Shown: positions 7,461 through 17,454, numbered from the stretch's first letter. The stretch is DNA of 64,000 nt from Hyphomicrobiales bacterium (GCA_039973685.1 JBDWKL010000028.1:1-64000), one strand, 5' to 3'. Notes: a model not told the origin generated them from the letters alone. Made by a program: numbers and translations.

Positions 7461-8711
7461 GTGAAATATTCAGCTCTATCCGTTTTAAAGCAGGGTCTTA
7501 CTGGCCATAAGGGCTGGAAACGCATGTGGCGTGATCCGGCACCAAAGGCTGAGTATGATGTGATCATCATCGGTGGCGGCGGTCATGGTCTTGCAACAGC
7601 TTATTATCTGGCAAAAGAGCACGGCATTACTAATGTCGCCGTGATCGAAAAAGGCTGGATTGGCGGCGGTAATGTTGGGCGGAATACGACGATCATCCGC
7701 TCTAACTATATGCATGCGCCAAATACTCATTTTTACGAGAAAAGCATGAAGCTTTGGGAAGGCTTGGAGCAAGACTTCAACTTCAACGCGATGATTTCCC
7801 AGCGCGGCATCGTCAATCTCTTCCATTCAGATGCCCAGCGTGACGGCTATGTGCGTCGTGGTAATGCCATGCGCCTTGCTGGTGTTGATGCAGATATTGT
7901 GTCGCCTGAAGAACTCAAGAAAATGGTGCCAATCCTCGATTTTGAAAATTCGCGTTTCCCCATCCAAGGCGGCTTAATGCAACGACGCGGCGGCACAGTT
8001 CGTCACGATGCGGTTGCTTGGGGCTATGCGCGTGGTGCAGATAGTCGCGGTGTTGATATTATTCAAAACTGCGAAGTGAAAGACATCATCATTGAAGGCG
8101 GCGCTGTGGTGGGTGTTGAAACCACCAAAGGAAAAATCATGGCGAAGAAAGTCGGCATGGCGGTCGCTGGCCACACCTCGCAAATCGCGAAAATGGCGGG
8201 TATCGAATTGCCAATTGAAAGCCATGTGCTTCAAGCTTTTGTGTCAGAAGGTATTAAGCCGTTGATTGATACAGTGGTGACGTTCGGAGCAGGGCACTTT
8301 TATATCAGCCAGTCTGACAAAGGCGGCTTGGTATTTGGTGGTGATCTTGATGGCTATAACTCTTATGCCCAACGCGGCAATTTGCCGATGATGGAACACG
8401 TTATGGCAGGCGGCATGGCGATTATGCCAGCCATTGGTCGTGTTCGGCTGCTGCGCCACTGGGGCGGTATTATGGATATGAGCTTTGATGGTTCGCCGTT
8501 CATCTGTAAAACGGGCGTTGATAAACTCTACCTCAATGGCGGTTGGTGCTATGGCGGATTTAAAGCGACGCCTGCCTCTGGCTGGTGCTTCGCGCACACA
8601 ATTGCAAAAGATGAACCGCATAAACTCAATGAGGCGTTCACCATTGAGCGTTTCCGTGAGGGACGAATGATTGACGAAAAGGGCGTTGGCCCAAGTCCGT
8701 GGATACAATAG
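7461..8711 (+). CDS. soxB: Sarcosine oxidase (or N-methylglutamate dehydrogenase) beta subunit
   Basis: A 416-aa FAD-dependent subunit that oxidises the N-methylamino acid. The dinucleotide-binding motif is VIIIGGGGHGLATAYYLA (about residues 34-51). GGGNVGRNTTIIRSNY and RHDAVAWGYARGA are strongly conserved in SoxB; His182 lies in the region where heterotetrameric enzymes carry covalent FMN. The GTG start at 7461 is chosen because family members begin M-x-YSAL; an earlier in-frame ATG at 7416 would add 15 unrelated residues. It is first in the order soxB-D-A-G. MgdABCD of the N-methylglutamate pathway is homologous with the same four-subunit design, so the substrate is not certain. Confidence 0.93.
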   Translation: MKYSALSVLKQGLTGHKGWKRMWRDPAPKAEYDVIIIGGGGHGLATAYYLAKEHGITNVAVIEKGWIGGGNVGRNTTIIRSNYMHAPNTHFYEKSMKLWEGLEQDFNFNAMISQRGIVNLFHSDAQRDGYVRRGNAMRLAGVDADIVSPEELKKMVPILDFENSRFPIQGGLMQRRGGTVRHDAVAWGYARGADSRGVDIIQNCEVKDIIIEGGAVVGVETTKGKIMAKKVGMAVAGHTSQIAKMAGIELPIESHVLQAFVSEGIKPLIDTVVTFGAGHFYISQSDKGGLVFGGDLDGYNSYAQRGNLPMMEHVMAGGMAIMPAIGRVRLLRHWGGIMDMSFDGSPFICKTGVDKLYLNGGWCYGGFKATPASGWCFAHTIAKDEPHKLNEAFTIERFREGRMIDEKGVGPSPWIQ

Positions 8712-8720
8712 GAGGCAACC

Positions 8721-9002
8721 ATGCATAGAATTAATTGCCCCTGGTGTGGGCTACGCGATGAAGCAGAATTTCAATATCAAGGCGACGCGACTGTTGTGCG
8801 CCCTGAGCCGGATGCGAGTGAAGAAGAGTTCTTCCGTTATGCCTATATCCGAGATAATCCGAAGGGCTGGCACACTGAGTGGTGGCATCACACTGGTGGG
8901 TGCCGTCAGTGGGTGAAAGTTGTACGCAACACGCTCACCCATGAGATACACGCAACAGGTGGTCCGCACGATGACCTTCCTCTGCCAGAGGGAGACAAAT
9001 AA
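8721..9002 (+). CDS. soxD: Sarcosine oxidase delta subunit
   Basis: A 93-aa zinc-binding small subunit. The zinc ligands expected for SoxD are all visible: Cys6 and Cys9 (CPWCG), His57 and Cys61 (HHTGGC). It also has the typical sequences YIRDNPKG and GCRQW. It starts 9 bp after soxB with AGGAGG upstream, and its TAA overlaps the soxA ATG by one base (TAATG), indicating translational coupling. It stabilises the heterotetramer and has no catalytic centre of its own. Confidence 0.95.
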   Translation: MHRINCPWCGLRDEAEFQYQGDATVVRPEPDASEEEFFRYAYIRDNPKGWHTEWWHHTGGCRQWVKVVRNTLTHEIHATGGPHDDLPLPEGDK

Positions 9003-11974
9003 TGAGCGCACATCGTTTAAAGAATGGCGGCATACTCATAGACCGTTCCAAGCCCGTGAACTTTACCTTTGATGGCAAGAGCTACCAAGGTTTTGAGGGC
9101 GATACCTTGGCATCAGCTCTGCTTGCCAATGGCGTCACCCTTATGGGCCGCTCGTTCAAATATCACCGTCCACGTGGGTGTTTAAGTGCGGGTTCAGAAG
9201 AGCCGAATGCCATCGTCGAAATGCGTTCTGGAGCACGGCGAGAACCGAATACGCGCGCAACCATTGCGGAGCTTTATGAAGGCTTGGAAGCAAAGTCACA
9301 AAACCGCTTTCCGTCTTTGGCGTTTGATGTTCAATCTGTGAACCAACTCCTCAGCCCGTTTTTGACCGCTGGATTTTATTATAAAACCTTCATGTGGCCT
9401 GCTTCCTTTTGGGAGCCAATCTATGAAAAGATCATCCGCCGTTCCGCAGGCCTTGGTAGTGCTGCGGTAGAGCCTGATCCTGATACTTATGAACACTCCC
9501 ATGATCACTGCGACGTTTTAGTTGTTGGTGGTGGTCCTGCTGGTTTGGCGGCGGCATTAAGTGCTGCGAAATCGGGCGGTCGCGTTATCCTTGCCGAAGA
9601 ACAAATGGCCTTCGGCGGTATGGTGTCGCCAACCGATATGATTGATGGCAAACCTGCTGACAAGTGGGTGGCGGAAACGCTTAAACAACTTGAAGGCATG
9701 AAGAACGTCACCATCATGCCGCGCACCACGGTGTTTGGTTATTATGACCACAACGTCATGGCAGCGCTTGAGCGTGTTAGCGATCATGTGAAAGAGCCAG
9801 AAGACGGCATGCCGCGTCAGCGCCTTTGGACCCTTCGGGCTAAAGAGGTGGTGCTTGCTTGTGGTTCCCATGAGCGGGCGATGACGTTTGACAATAACGA
9901 TAAGCCGGGCGTCATGCTCAACAACGCCGTTCGTACCTTCGTTGAAAAGTTCGGCGTGTCACCGGGTAAGAAGATTGCCTTTGTCACAACCAACGATGAT
10001 GCCTATCGCACGGCTGAAATCTTGCTTGATGCTGGTGTTGAGGTTGCAGTGATTGCAGATGCACGAACTGAGTTGAGCGAGGCAGCAAGTCGCATTAAAG
10101 CACGCGGTGTTGAGGTTGATCTTGGCACTATTCCAAGACAAGCAAATGGCGGTAAGCGGGTTAAAAGCCTGACGTTGCAAGCCTTAGATGGCATTGTCAC
10201 AAGAACCTTCGGTTGCGACTGCGTTGCAATGGCGGGCGGTTATTCGCCAGATGTGCATTTAGCAAGCCAAACAGGCGTGGCACCCGTATGGGATGATGCC
10301 CTCAAAGGCTTTGTACCACCTGCGCCCATCCGTGCAGAACGGTCTGCTGGTGCGTCAAAAGGTTCGTTTGATTTGGCCGCTTGTTTAGAAGAGGGCCATG
10401 CAGCTGGACTTGAAGCGGCAGGCGCTGCTGGCTTTGAAGCTAAAGCAGGCAATGCACCATCTGCGGAAGCAATCGCCAATGGTCCAATCGCCGCAATTTG
10501 GCGATGTGCTGGCAACGGCAAAGCCTTTGTCGATTTCCAAAATGATGTAACCGCAAAAGACATCACCCTTGCTGAGCAAGAAGGCTTCGTCTCTGTTGAA
10601 CATGCCAAGCGCTACACAACACTGGGCATGGCGACAGACCAAGGTAAAACCTCGAACGTTACAGGCATCGGCATTTTGGCCGAAGCGCGGGGCGAGCCGA
10701 TCCCTGATGTTGGAACAACCCGTTTCCGCCCACCTTATTCACCTGTGGCAATTGGTGCCTTTGCAGGCCATGAGCGTGGCTATGAATTCCAACCTGTGCG
10801 CCGCACGGCCATGCACGCATGCGGTGAAAAACTTGGCGCTGTCTTCGTAGAAGCGGGCCAATGGCTGCGACCACAATATTATCCAAAACCCAATGAAGGG
10901 GTAATGGAAGCAATTTACCGCGAGAGCAAACAGGTGCGCGAAACAGCGGGTATTTGCGATGTTTCAAGCCTCGGCAAAATTGAGATTTTCGGCGATGACG
11001 CGGGCGAGTTCCTAAACCGCCTTTATATCAACGGCTGGAAACTCCTAAAACCCGGCAAAGCGCGTTATGGCTTAATGCTGCGTGAAGATGGTTTTGTGTT
11101 TGATGATGGGACGACATCCCGCCTTGCTGACGACCATTACTTCATGACCACCACAACGGCGAATGCTGCCCGTGTGCTTTCTCATATGGAACATGCAAGC
11201 CAAGTGCTTTGGCCTGATTTGGATGTTCAGTTCTGTTCCGCCACCGAACAATGGTGTGGTGTTGCGGTTGCAGGTCCGAACGCTCGCAAGATTTTGGAAA
11301 AAGCTTTTGGCAAAGCGCTTGATATGAGCGAAGAGGCCTTGCCATTCATGGGCGTTCAAACCTTTGAGTGGAACGGCACGACAGCCCGCATCTTCCGCAT
11401 CAGCTTCTCTGGTGAACTTGCCTATGAGGTGAATGTGCCTTGGACCTATGGTGAGGAAATGTGGAATGCCATTTGGGACGCGGGTCAAGATCATGGGCTT
11501 ATCCCTTACGGCACAGAGGCGCTTTCTGTCTTGCGTATTGAGAAGGGTCATGTGGCCGGTAACGAACTAGACGGGCGCACAACAGCCGCAGACATGGGGC
11601 TAGGGCGCATGATGTCGTCTAAGAAGCCATTCATCGGTCAAAAACTCGCAGGGCGTGAAGGCTTGATTGCCGATGACCGCGAGCAACTTGTTGGCCTCAA
11701 ATTGATTGAGGGTGCGGAACGTCTTCGTGGCGGTGCGCATTTGTTTGAAGACGCTGATGACGCCAACCGCGAAAACGATCTTGGTTGGATCACTTCCGTC
11801 TGTGATAGCCCGCAACTTGGGTGCTGGATTGGTCTTGGCTATCTTAAAGGTGGCGTCGAGGCTTATGCAGGACAAACGCTTTATGCAGTAAACCCACTGT
11901 TTGGTGAAGCGCCAGCAGTAGAAGTTGTCTCACCTCATTTCTTCGATCCAAAAGGAGAGCGGCTCAATGGCTAA
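9002..11974 (+). CDS. soxA: Sarcosine oxidase alpha subunit
   Basis: A 990-aa subunit of usual SoxA length. Residues about 10-90 form a ferredoxin-like domain lacking cluster cysteines (FKYHRPRGCLSAGSEEPNA). Residues about 165-400 bind NAD (VLVVGGGPAGLAAALSAA). After a linker, residues from about 590 form a GcvT-like tetrahydrofolate domain (RRTAMHACGEKLGAVFVEAG, YGTEALSVLRIEKGH). It should pass the methyl-derived C1 group to THF as 5,10-methylene-THF. It overlaps soxD by 1 base and soxG by 8 bases, so all are co-translated. It may instead be the matching subunit of N-methylglutamate dehydrogenase. Confidence 0.94.
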   Translation: MSAHRLKNGGILIDRSKPVNFTFDGKSYQGFEGDTLASALLANGVTLMGRSFKYHRPRGCLSAGSEEPNAIVEMRSGARREPNTRATIAELYEGLEAKSQNRFPSLAFDVQSVNQLLSPFLTAGFYYKTFMWPASFWEPIYEKIIRRSAGLGSAAVEPDPDTYEHSHDHCDVLVVGGGPAGLAAALSAAKSGGRVILAEEQMAFGGMVSPTDMIDGKPADKWVAETLKQLEGMKNVTIMPRTTVFGYYDHNVMAALERVSDHVKEPEDGMPRQRLWTLRAKEVVLACGSHERAMTFDNNDKPGVMLNNAVRTFVEKFGVSPGKKIAFVTTNDDAYRTAEILLDAGVEVAVIADARTELSEAASRIKARGVEVDLGTIPRQANGGKRVKSLTLQALDGIVTRTFGCDCVAMAGGYSPDVHLASQTGVAPVWDDALKGFVPPAPIRAERSAGASKGSFDLAACLEEGHAAGLEAAGAAGFEAKAGNAPSAEAIANGPIAAIWRCAGNGKAFVDFQNDVTAKDITLAEQEGFVSVEHAKRYTTLGMATDQGKTSNVTGIGILAEARGEPIPDVGTTRFRPPYSPVAIGAFAGHERGYEFQPVRRTAMHACGEKLGAVFVEAGQWLRPQYYPKPNEGVMEAIYRESKQVRETAGICDVSSLGKIEIFGDDAGEFLNRLYINGWKLLKPGKARYGLMLREDGFVFDDGTTSRLADDHYFMTTTTANAARVLSHMEHASQVLWPDLDVQFCSATEQWCGVAVAGPNARKILEKAFGKALDMSEEALPFMGVQTFEWNGTTARIFRISFSGELAYEVNVPWTYGEEMWNAIWDAGQDHGLIPYGTEALSVLRIEKGHVAGNELDGRTTAADMGLGRMMSSKKPFIGQKLAGREGLIADDREQLVGLKLIEGAERLRGGAHLFEDADDANRENDLGWITSVCDSPQLGCWIGLGYLKGGVEAYAGQTLYAVNPLFGEAPAVEVVSPHFFDPKGERLNG

Positions 11975-12545
11975 GTTTTCAGCAATTCATGCCCTTGGCG
12001 ATAAAGAAGCGCTAGTGCGATCTCAAGAGGGGGCACCTGTGCGCATTGAGCTTGCAGAGTTCGGGTCTCTGGTTCAGCTGTTTGCCAAAAAGGGCAAAGA
12101 GGGCGCCGTTATGAAGAAGCTCGGCTTTGAAACAGAAGCGGGCAAAGGCATGAGCGCTAAAGGCATTACTTATTTGCCAATGGCACCTGGTCAATGGCTT
12201 GTTGTGGCCGATAAAGAGAAGAGCCCAGCCTTTGGTGATGAACTGGCGAAGGCTGTCGCAGGCATCGGTCATGTGTCAGAACAAAGTGCATCGCGCGTGC
12301 GTATTCGTATCTCAGGCGAGAATGCGCGTGATCTTATGTCACGGGGCTGTCGTTTGGATTTGCACCCCTCTGCTGCTGGTGAGGGCTTCACTGCTCAAAC
12401 TGTGATGGCGCAAGTTGGTGTGACGATCTACCAAAAGAGCAACAAGCCGGAATATGACCTTTACGTCTATTCAGGCTTTGCCCGTTCGTTCTGGCATTGG
12501 TTGACCCATACGGCGGAACAATTCGGCTATGAGGTTGTGGCTTAG
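11967..12545 (+). CDS. soxG: Sarcosine oxidase gamma subunit
   Basis: A 192-aa subunit, normal for SoxG. The ATG at 11967 has AAAGGAGAG about 7 bases upstream and overlaps the soxA stop by 8 bp. An earlier in-frame ATG at 11925 would add 14 residues from inside soxA and is less likely. The C-terminal region (VGVTIYQKSNKPEYDLYVYS, FARSFWHWL) is typical. It is the last gene of the sox operon and ends 9 bp from the convergent AsmA gene, with no obvious intrinsic terminator between them. Confidence 0.92.
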   Translation: MAKFSAIHALGDKEALVRSQEGAPVRIELAEFGSLVQLFAKKGKEGAVMKKLGFETEAGKGMSAKGITYLPMAPGQWLVVADKEKSPAFGDELAKAVAGIGHVSEQSASRVRIRISGENARDLMSRGCRLDLHPSAAGEGFTAQTVMAQVGVTIYQKSNKPEYDLYVYSGFARSFWHWLTHTAEQFGYEVVA

Positions 12546-12554
12546 AGCTAGCGC

Positions 12555-15500
12555 TTAGTTTCGTTTCAGCAGACCACCAAGACCTTTGATCAGCTTTTCT
12601 GCTTGCTCAGCAGGTGCCGCGACTGCTGGAACTTGTACGCCGCCAGCAGGTGCCGTGCTGCCACCGCCTGTTTGTTGCTGAATGATATTGCTTACCGCAT
12701 TGCCAATGCTTGATCCCGCAGGGGCTTTTGGCTTGGTACGCGGCACGGGAATATCCCCAGGCTGTAAAGCGGCAGCAGGTGCGCTTTGCTGATTGTTTTG
12801 ACCAAGGGCAGACCCAAGCGCACCAATGGCACCTGCGATGCCGCCACTGCCTTCTTGGTTGCCATTGCCACCGCTCAATAAGCCGCCAAGGGCTTTGGTC
12901 GCTGTACCTGCAATGCCGCCTTCACCGCTCGTAATCTTGCTTACAAGATCAGCAGGTTTACTTCCCGCAATTGCTGCAAATCCGCCGCCGAGTGATTTGA
13001 GCTTGGCAAGTCCAGCAGCTGGGTTTTCCAAAAATCCGCTGATGTCTGGGTAGATGCGTGGTTTTGCCCATGGGCCATCAATCACGACAGGAACCGAAAA
13101 GCCTGAGAGTTCATTATCTCCACCTTGACCTTTTAGGCTGGCAACAACTTTGGGGTCTACACGGTAGTTGACGGTCTGCGCTGGCATATTCGCGCTGCCT
13201 TTGCCGGTAACACGGACCAATGGACCAATGAGGCTTAGATCAGAATTGCTCGCAATCCCGTCTTTAATGTTGAAAGAGGCGTTAAATGCGCTGAAGTCAG
13301 TTTTTTCGGATTCACTATTGTTCCAGCCTGACAAAGCACCCGAAGTGAGGTTGCGCATGGAGCGGGCGATGTTGATGCCGCGCAAGGCTCCATTAGTAAA
13401 GGCGAATTTAGATGAGCCGTTAAGCGATGAAACCAATGATTTTTGCGATTTACCTGCAGCCGTTAAGGCGAGGTCAAGGGCGAGCCCGCCCTCGATGCGC
13501 GTAAATTCTGCAGCATCCGTTAAAAAGGGTAGGGCGCTGACATTGGCAGAGGTAAGAGACAGATTAAGCGCTGGCGTCGGTCCTGATGCATCAAGTTGAA
13601 CTTTGGCCGTACCAGTCCCTTCATATAGCCTCATATCGTCAAGGTTTGCATTGAGTTTGCCATTAGCGATGCTGGCTTTCAGTGTAAGCGGGCCAACACT
13701 CATGCCTTCTGCTTTGAGCGTTTTGACGCTGGCTGTTAGATCAATATTGGCAGCGTTTAAGGCGCTAAAATCAATTGGGTCAGCACTCCATTGTGCAGAC
13801 GAGCTGCCTGAATTGCTGCTTGAATTGCCGCCGCCAGATGAAGCGGACGTTGCAAGGTAGGGATTAACATCCAACAAGTCGAAATTGATTGTCGCGTTGA
13901 TTGCAGGCTTGCCCGCAAGATTGACGGACACTTCGCCTGTGCCTTTGATGTCGTCGAGTTCTGCGTTTAGCTTCTTGAGCGCGATGGTGTTCTCGCCCAC
14001 GGTAAGATCGGTTTTAATGTTGAATTTGCCGTAACCCTCGCCAGCCGGAAGCTCTGTGCCGAGCCATGCTGCTAGGCTTTTAAGAGATGGGCCACTTGCA
14101 CTTACTGTGCCTGATGCAGGCAGTGCTGTTGCGATGGTGCCATTAAAGCCAAGGTTTGCTTTTGATGATGAAAGACTGACATTGGTTGACGCAGCACCCC
14201 CACTAAGCAAGGCGTTGGGGTCTGCTGTCGCACTTAAACTAAGGCGTTCGCCGCGCCAGTTTGCATTGCCGTCTAATGAGATCGGTTTCGAGAACTCGTC
14301 GATCTTCACTGTGAGGTTTAATTTATTCACCACATCGGCCGCCGGATCTCCGACGACATCAGCAAGATTAAGGCCTTTTATTGTGGTGTTAGATAGCGAA
14401 ATAGAGCCTTTTGCATTAGCCGTATTGGTGATGTTCTCTGGGCTCGTCCCTTGAAAACCAAACGATAAATCAACACCGAGAAGGCCATCTAGTTTATCGA
14501 TTTGATCTTGTTGGCCTGCGATGGCGAGAAGCGATTTAAGCGAGAACCGTTCCGCCTTGATTGACCCATAGGTAGACAGGGGGGAGACTTTGGTGTCCGC
14601 AAAAATCGAACCGCTTGCAGAGCCGCCCACTAGGGATATGTCATCAATGATGAGGTTGGCTGCGCCATTGTTTAAAATCAGTTTTGCAGAAAGGTCTTCA
14701 ATTTTATAATCGCCAGACTGGATCGAACCCGATGCAAACGCAATATTGGTGTCTATGCTTTGAAGAGCGGACAGATCGTGGCCGATGGTTTCGGTTGAAC
14801 TTGTTGAATCATTATTTGAGCTTGCAGGGCTAACCGATTGTTTCGGGAAAAGTTTTTGAATATCGATCGCACCAAGATCAATCTTGCCTGACAGAAGAGG
14901 GCGTGGCGTTTTTGTGTTTACAGCAAGATCGACGAAGAACAGCGTGTCGATGATGCGTCCTTCTTCTAGCTTCAATGAAAATTCGCCATCAGACGCAGAT
15001 ACCTTGCCGCTTGCAACGACTTGGCCTGGGGCAATAGCATCGCTCCCCGCAGTCTTTTGAATGTCTGGTACATTCAGTTCCAAATCACCTGAGTAGAGCG
15101 TTTTAGCGTTTAAATCGAGCTTACCCTTGGTGCTTAATGTTGCCTCTTTGAAGGTCAGTTCTGTATCAATTGAGCCTTTGCTCTCGTTCAAAAAATTCTT
15201 GAATGAAGGTATTGTCCCACTCAAAGCGACAACTTCATCGTTGATGGCCGCAGATCCGGTCATCACCAGTGGCCCTTGAGGATCAGCAAGTGAGGCTGCA
15301 AGATTGAAATTTTTGACGATGGTCGGCGTTTCGCCTTGTTTGCCGACTTCGATACGCGCCTTATCTATCGCGAGCTTTTCGACACTTAGGGTGTTGAATA
15401 GCGTGGTAAATAATCCGTTCGCCGCTTCAGGGGCGTCATCTTGAGTTGTCGCAACCTCCGCTTGCTCTTCGCCATTGTTTGCCAAGAAAAGTGGGTTGCC

Positions 15501-15854
15501 GTCCTTATCAAGTGTCAGATTTATAAAAGGTGTATCCAGGCTGATTTCTTCAATCGCGATCGTACCGCTTATCAGTTTAGCCGCCGCCAGTGAAAAGCGA
15601 GCTTCTTCAGCCGATATGAGGGGGTCAGAATTGGGCGGGCTTATTTCAATCTTCTCAGCCTGAAGGGCAAGACTTGGGAAAACTGACATGGAGACATCCC
15701 CATTGAGCTCAATTCTCCATCCAGTGTTGTTCTCAATCAGATTGACAAGCTCACGCTTTATAGTCGCTGACGGCAGAATGAAGGGTGCAATAATAATTGC
15801 TGCTACCGCGATAGCGCCTAAAATTGCCACCCATTTTACGAGGCTGCGAAACAA
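12555..15854 (-). CDS. AsmA-family envelope protein
   Basis: A 1099-aa protein with one N-terminal membrane helix (about residues 5-29) followed by a long periplasmic beta-rich region of repeated short strands. The N-terminal part (TGWRIELNGDVSMSVFPSLA, then IEISPP) matches AsmA proteins, which belong to the repeating beta-groove family now linked to phospholipid transport between membranes. The C-terminal 150 residues are low-complexity, rich in Gly, Ala, Pro and Gln, and end in a basic LKGLGGLLKRN-like tail. It stands alone, convergent with soxG and divergent from the M14-like gene. Confidence 0.88.
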   Translation of the reverse strand: MFRSLVKWVAILGAIAVAAIIIAPFILPSATIKRELVNLIENNTGWRIELNGDVSMSVFPSLALQAEKIEISPPNSDPLISAEEARFSLAAAKLISGTIAIEEISLDTPFINLTLDKDGNPLFLANNGEEQAEVATTQDDAPEAANGLFTTLFNTLSVEKLAIDKARIEVGKQGETPTIVKNFNLAASLADPQGPLVMTGSAAINDEVVALSGTIPSFKNFLNESKGSIDTELTFKEATLSTKGKLDLNAKTLYSGDLELNVPDIQKTAGSDAIAPGQVVASGKVSASDGEFSLKLEEGRIIDTLFFVDLAVNTKTPRPLLSGKIDLGAIDIQKLFPKQSVSPASSNNDSTSSTETIGHDLSALQSIDTNIAFASGSIQSGDYKIEDLSAKLILNNGAANLIIDDISLVGGSASGSIFADTKVSPLSTYGSIKAERFSLKSLLAIAGQQDQIDKLDGLLGVDLSFGFQGTSPENITNTANAKGSISLSNTTIKGLNLADVVGDPAADVVNKLNLTVKIDEFSKPISLDGNANWRGERLSLSATADPNALLSGGAASTNVSLSSSKANLGFNGTIATALPASGTVSASGPSLKSLAAWLGTELPAGEGYGKFNIKTDLTVGENTIALKKLNAELDDIKGTGEVSVNLAGKPAINATINFDLLDVNPYLATSASSGGGNSSSNSGSSSAQWSADPIDFSALNAANIDLTASVKTLKAEGMSVGPLTLKASIANGKLNANLDDMRLYEGTGTAKVQLDASGPTPALNLSLTSANVSALPFLTDAAEFTRIEGGLALDLALTAAGKSQKSLVSSLNGSSKFAFTNGALRGINIARSMRNLTSGALSGWNNSESEKTDFSAFNASFNIKDGIASNSDLSLIGPLVRVTGKGSANMPAQTVNYRVDPKVVASLKGQGGDNELSGFSVPVVIDGPWAKPRIYPDISGFLENPAAGLAKLKSLGGGFAAIAGSKPADLVSKITSGEGGIAGTATKALGGLLSGGNGNQEGSGGIAGAIGALGSALGQNNQQSAPAAALQPGDIPVPRTKPKAPAGSSIGNAVSNIIQQQTGGGSTAPAGGVQVPAVAAPAEQAEKLIKGLGGLLKRN

Positions 15855-16182
15855 ATCCTATAGTCTCCCCAAAAACGACTCTTTAAAGCTAGCCGATTGT
15901 TAGTTCTAGCAAAGATTGAAGCATTTTGCGAGATAGTAATACTGTCTTTGCATCAAGCAAACCCACAATTAACGCTTCGTTTGAACGACTGTCTGTGTTC
16001 TTGCTGTTGTCGATTAACAATTGAAATAGGCCAGAATAAGGGGAAAGTCACCGAGTCTCGGCCATTTTATGGTTAATGATTTGTAAGCGATGGTTTGTTA
16101 AAGTTAAATTTGGCCATATTTGTCATTTTTAATTTGGCCAGCTCACCTAATTCAGTGACATTCTACATATTTGGGATGCAAT
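15855..16182. other. Divergent intergenic region, AsmA / M14-like gene
   Basis: 328 bp of AT-rich sequence with no convincing coding frame, repeat or RNA structure. It must hold the promoters of both flanking genes. TTAA-rich stretches around 16070-16110 do not match a full CtrA site. Confidence 0.5.
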
Positions 16183-17454
16183 ATGTTTATTTCGAAAAAC
16201 ATTTATTTTCTTCTAGCTGGCGTATTTTCTGCCACAACAATTTTGCCTGTCACCAGCAGTTTTTCTGCAAATAACACATCATTTTGTCACAAAAACCATA
16301 TCGAGTCTGAACGTTGTGGTGTGGCCGTTTCTTTGTTGCGAAAGCTATTGTTGCCGAAGCAACCAGCGCCACAACAAATCGATGAAGAGCAGGGAACGAC
16401 GACGGTTCAAGAACCTGTTAAAGTGGTTCCACTTGGCTTTATTCCGATCCCCAAGTCTCGTGCAAACCAGTTTGACCCAACCCGCGCCGTGTTGGCAAAA
16501 CCGGAAGCAATTGAAGTTATACCAGCAGAAACGGATCATCGGGCAGCCGTTACAAAAGCAAGTTTTTTAATTCCGTTTCCAACACCACGCCCAAGATACC
16601 AAACAAAATCCTCCCAGCAAGCAACTCAAGCAGCCGCAAGACCGCAAGTGACACAGGCATCAGCAAAGGGGTGTCTTGATCCGTCTCAGGTGGTTGATCC
16701 AGATATTCGTGGGCAACGTAAAACGCTCAGCAGTTCAAAATATTGCATTACTGAGACACGCGTGAGGGAAGGTGGGTTGAACTGGAAGCTTCATGTCATC
16801 AAAAACACAAAGCGATCTGGTCCGCTGTTTGTAATTCCGCATGACAATGAGAATTCTGCTTTTCCTTCCGCAATTTACGGCCTAGCAAAATATGGCGGCA
16901 CGTTAGTGGCTGTGGAAGCGGGCGAACAGCGCATCTTTAAAGGACAAGACCCGAACCGTAACTTTGGCACCACCCGTTCAGCCGCCGCGGCCTGTCCAAA
17001 ACAGCGCGCGCCTGCGCCAAAATACACCAATGCAATTATGGAGCACCGTAAATCAGGTCAACCAATTATAGCGCTTCACAGCAATTCAAACGGCTGGTCT
17101 GGTAATGGCGGTAGCGGTACAATCTCAATCAATCGCAACAGCAAAGTCATGCGCCCGTTCGTAACTGCTATTGCTCGTTCACGTCGCCTTGCGGATGAAG
17201 ATACGTTGATCGTGATCGCAAGCACCAAGCCGCCAGGAAAAGATCGCGAGCAGGCAAAGGCGTTGGAGTATTTCACGAAGAAAGCTGGCGTGAATGTGCT
17301 CTATGAATATGTAAAGCCAACCCAAAATGATTGTTCGCTTTCCAATTATGTGGTGCTCAACAAACTTGGTAGCTATTTCAACGTTGAAGTTGAGAACGGT
17401 GATGTGAAGACACAAAAGAATGTGCTTGATATCGTTATGGGTTATGTCCGTTAG
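16183..17454 (+). CDS. Secreted protein with M14 / AstE-like zinc carboxypeptidase fold
   Basis: A 423-aa protein with a signal peptide (about residues 1-29, cleavage near SSFSA-N). A Pro- and Gln-rich linker (about 55-160) precedes a C-terminal domain. That domain shows a pattern resembling M14 metallopeptidases: His220-x-x-Glu223 (IPHDNENSA), an Arg in DPNRNF (Arg259), a third His at 299 (ALHSNSNG) and Glu402/Glu404 (NVEVENGD) as candidate general base. Two Cys pairs may form disulphides. The ATG at 16183 gives the signal peptide; a TTG at 16171 is possible. A periplasmic peptide or muropeptide substrate is a guess. The bidirectional terminator at 17471-17510 follows. Confidence 0.7.
   Translation: MFISKNIYFLLAGVFSATTILPVTSSFSANNTSFCHKNHIESERCGVAVSLLRKLLLPKQPAPQQIDEEQGTTTVQEPVKVVPLGFIPIPKSRANQFDPTRAVLAKPEAIEVIPAETDHRAAVTKASFLIPFPTPRPRYQTKSSQQATQAAARPQVTQASAKGCLDPSQVVDPDIRGQRKTLSSSKYCITETRVREGGLNWKLHVIKNTKRSGPLFVIPHDNENSAFPSAIYGLAKYGGTLVAVEAGEQRIFKGQDPNRNFGTTRSAAAACPKQRAPAPKYTNAIMEHRKSGQPIIALHSNSNGWSGNGGSGTISINRNSKVMRPFVTAIARSRRLADEDTLIVIASTKPPGKDREQAKALEYFTKKAGVNVLYEYVKPTQNDCSLSNYVVLNKLGSYFNVEVENGDVKTQKNVLDIVMGYVR

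Noticed and set aside
13168-14454. Several plus-strand open frames inside the AsmA gene
   Set aside because: They mirror the biased codons of the minus-strand AsmA gene and have no start signals or family features.
16060-16115. Possible CtrA box (TTAA-N7-TTAA) before the M14-like gene
   Set aside because: Only partial matches such as TTAATGATTTGTAAG were found; the second half-site is wrong.
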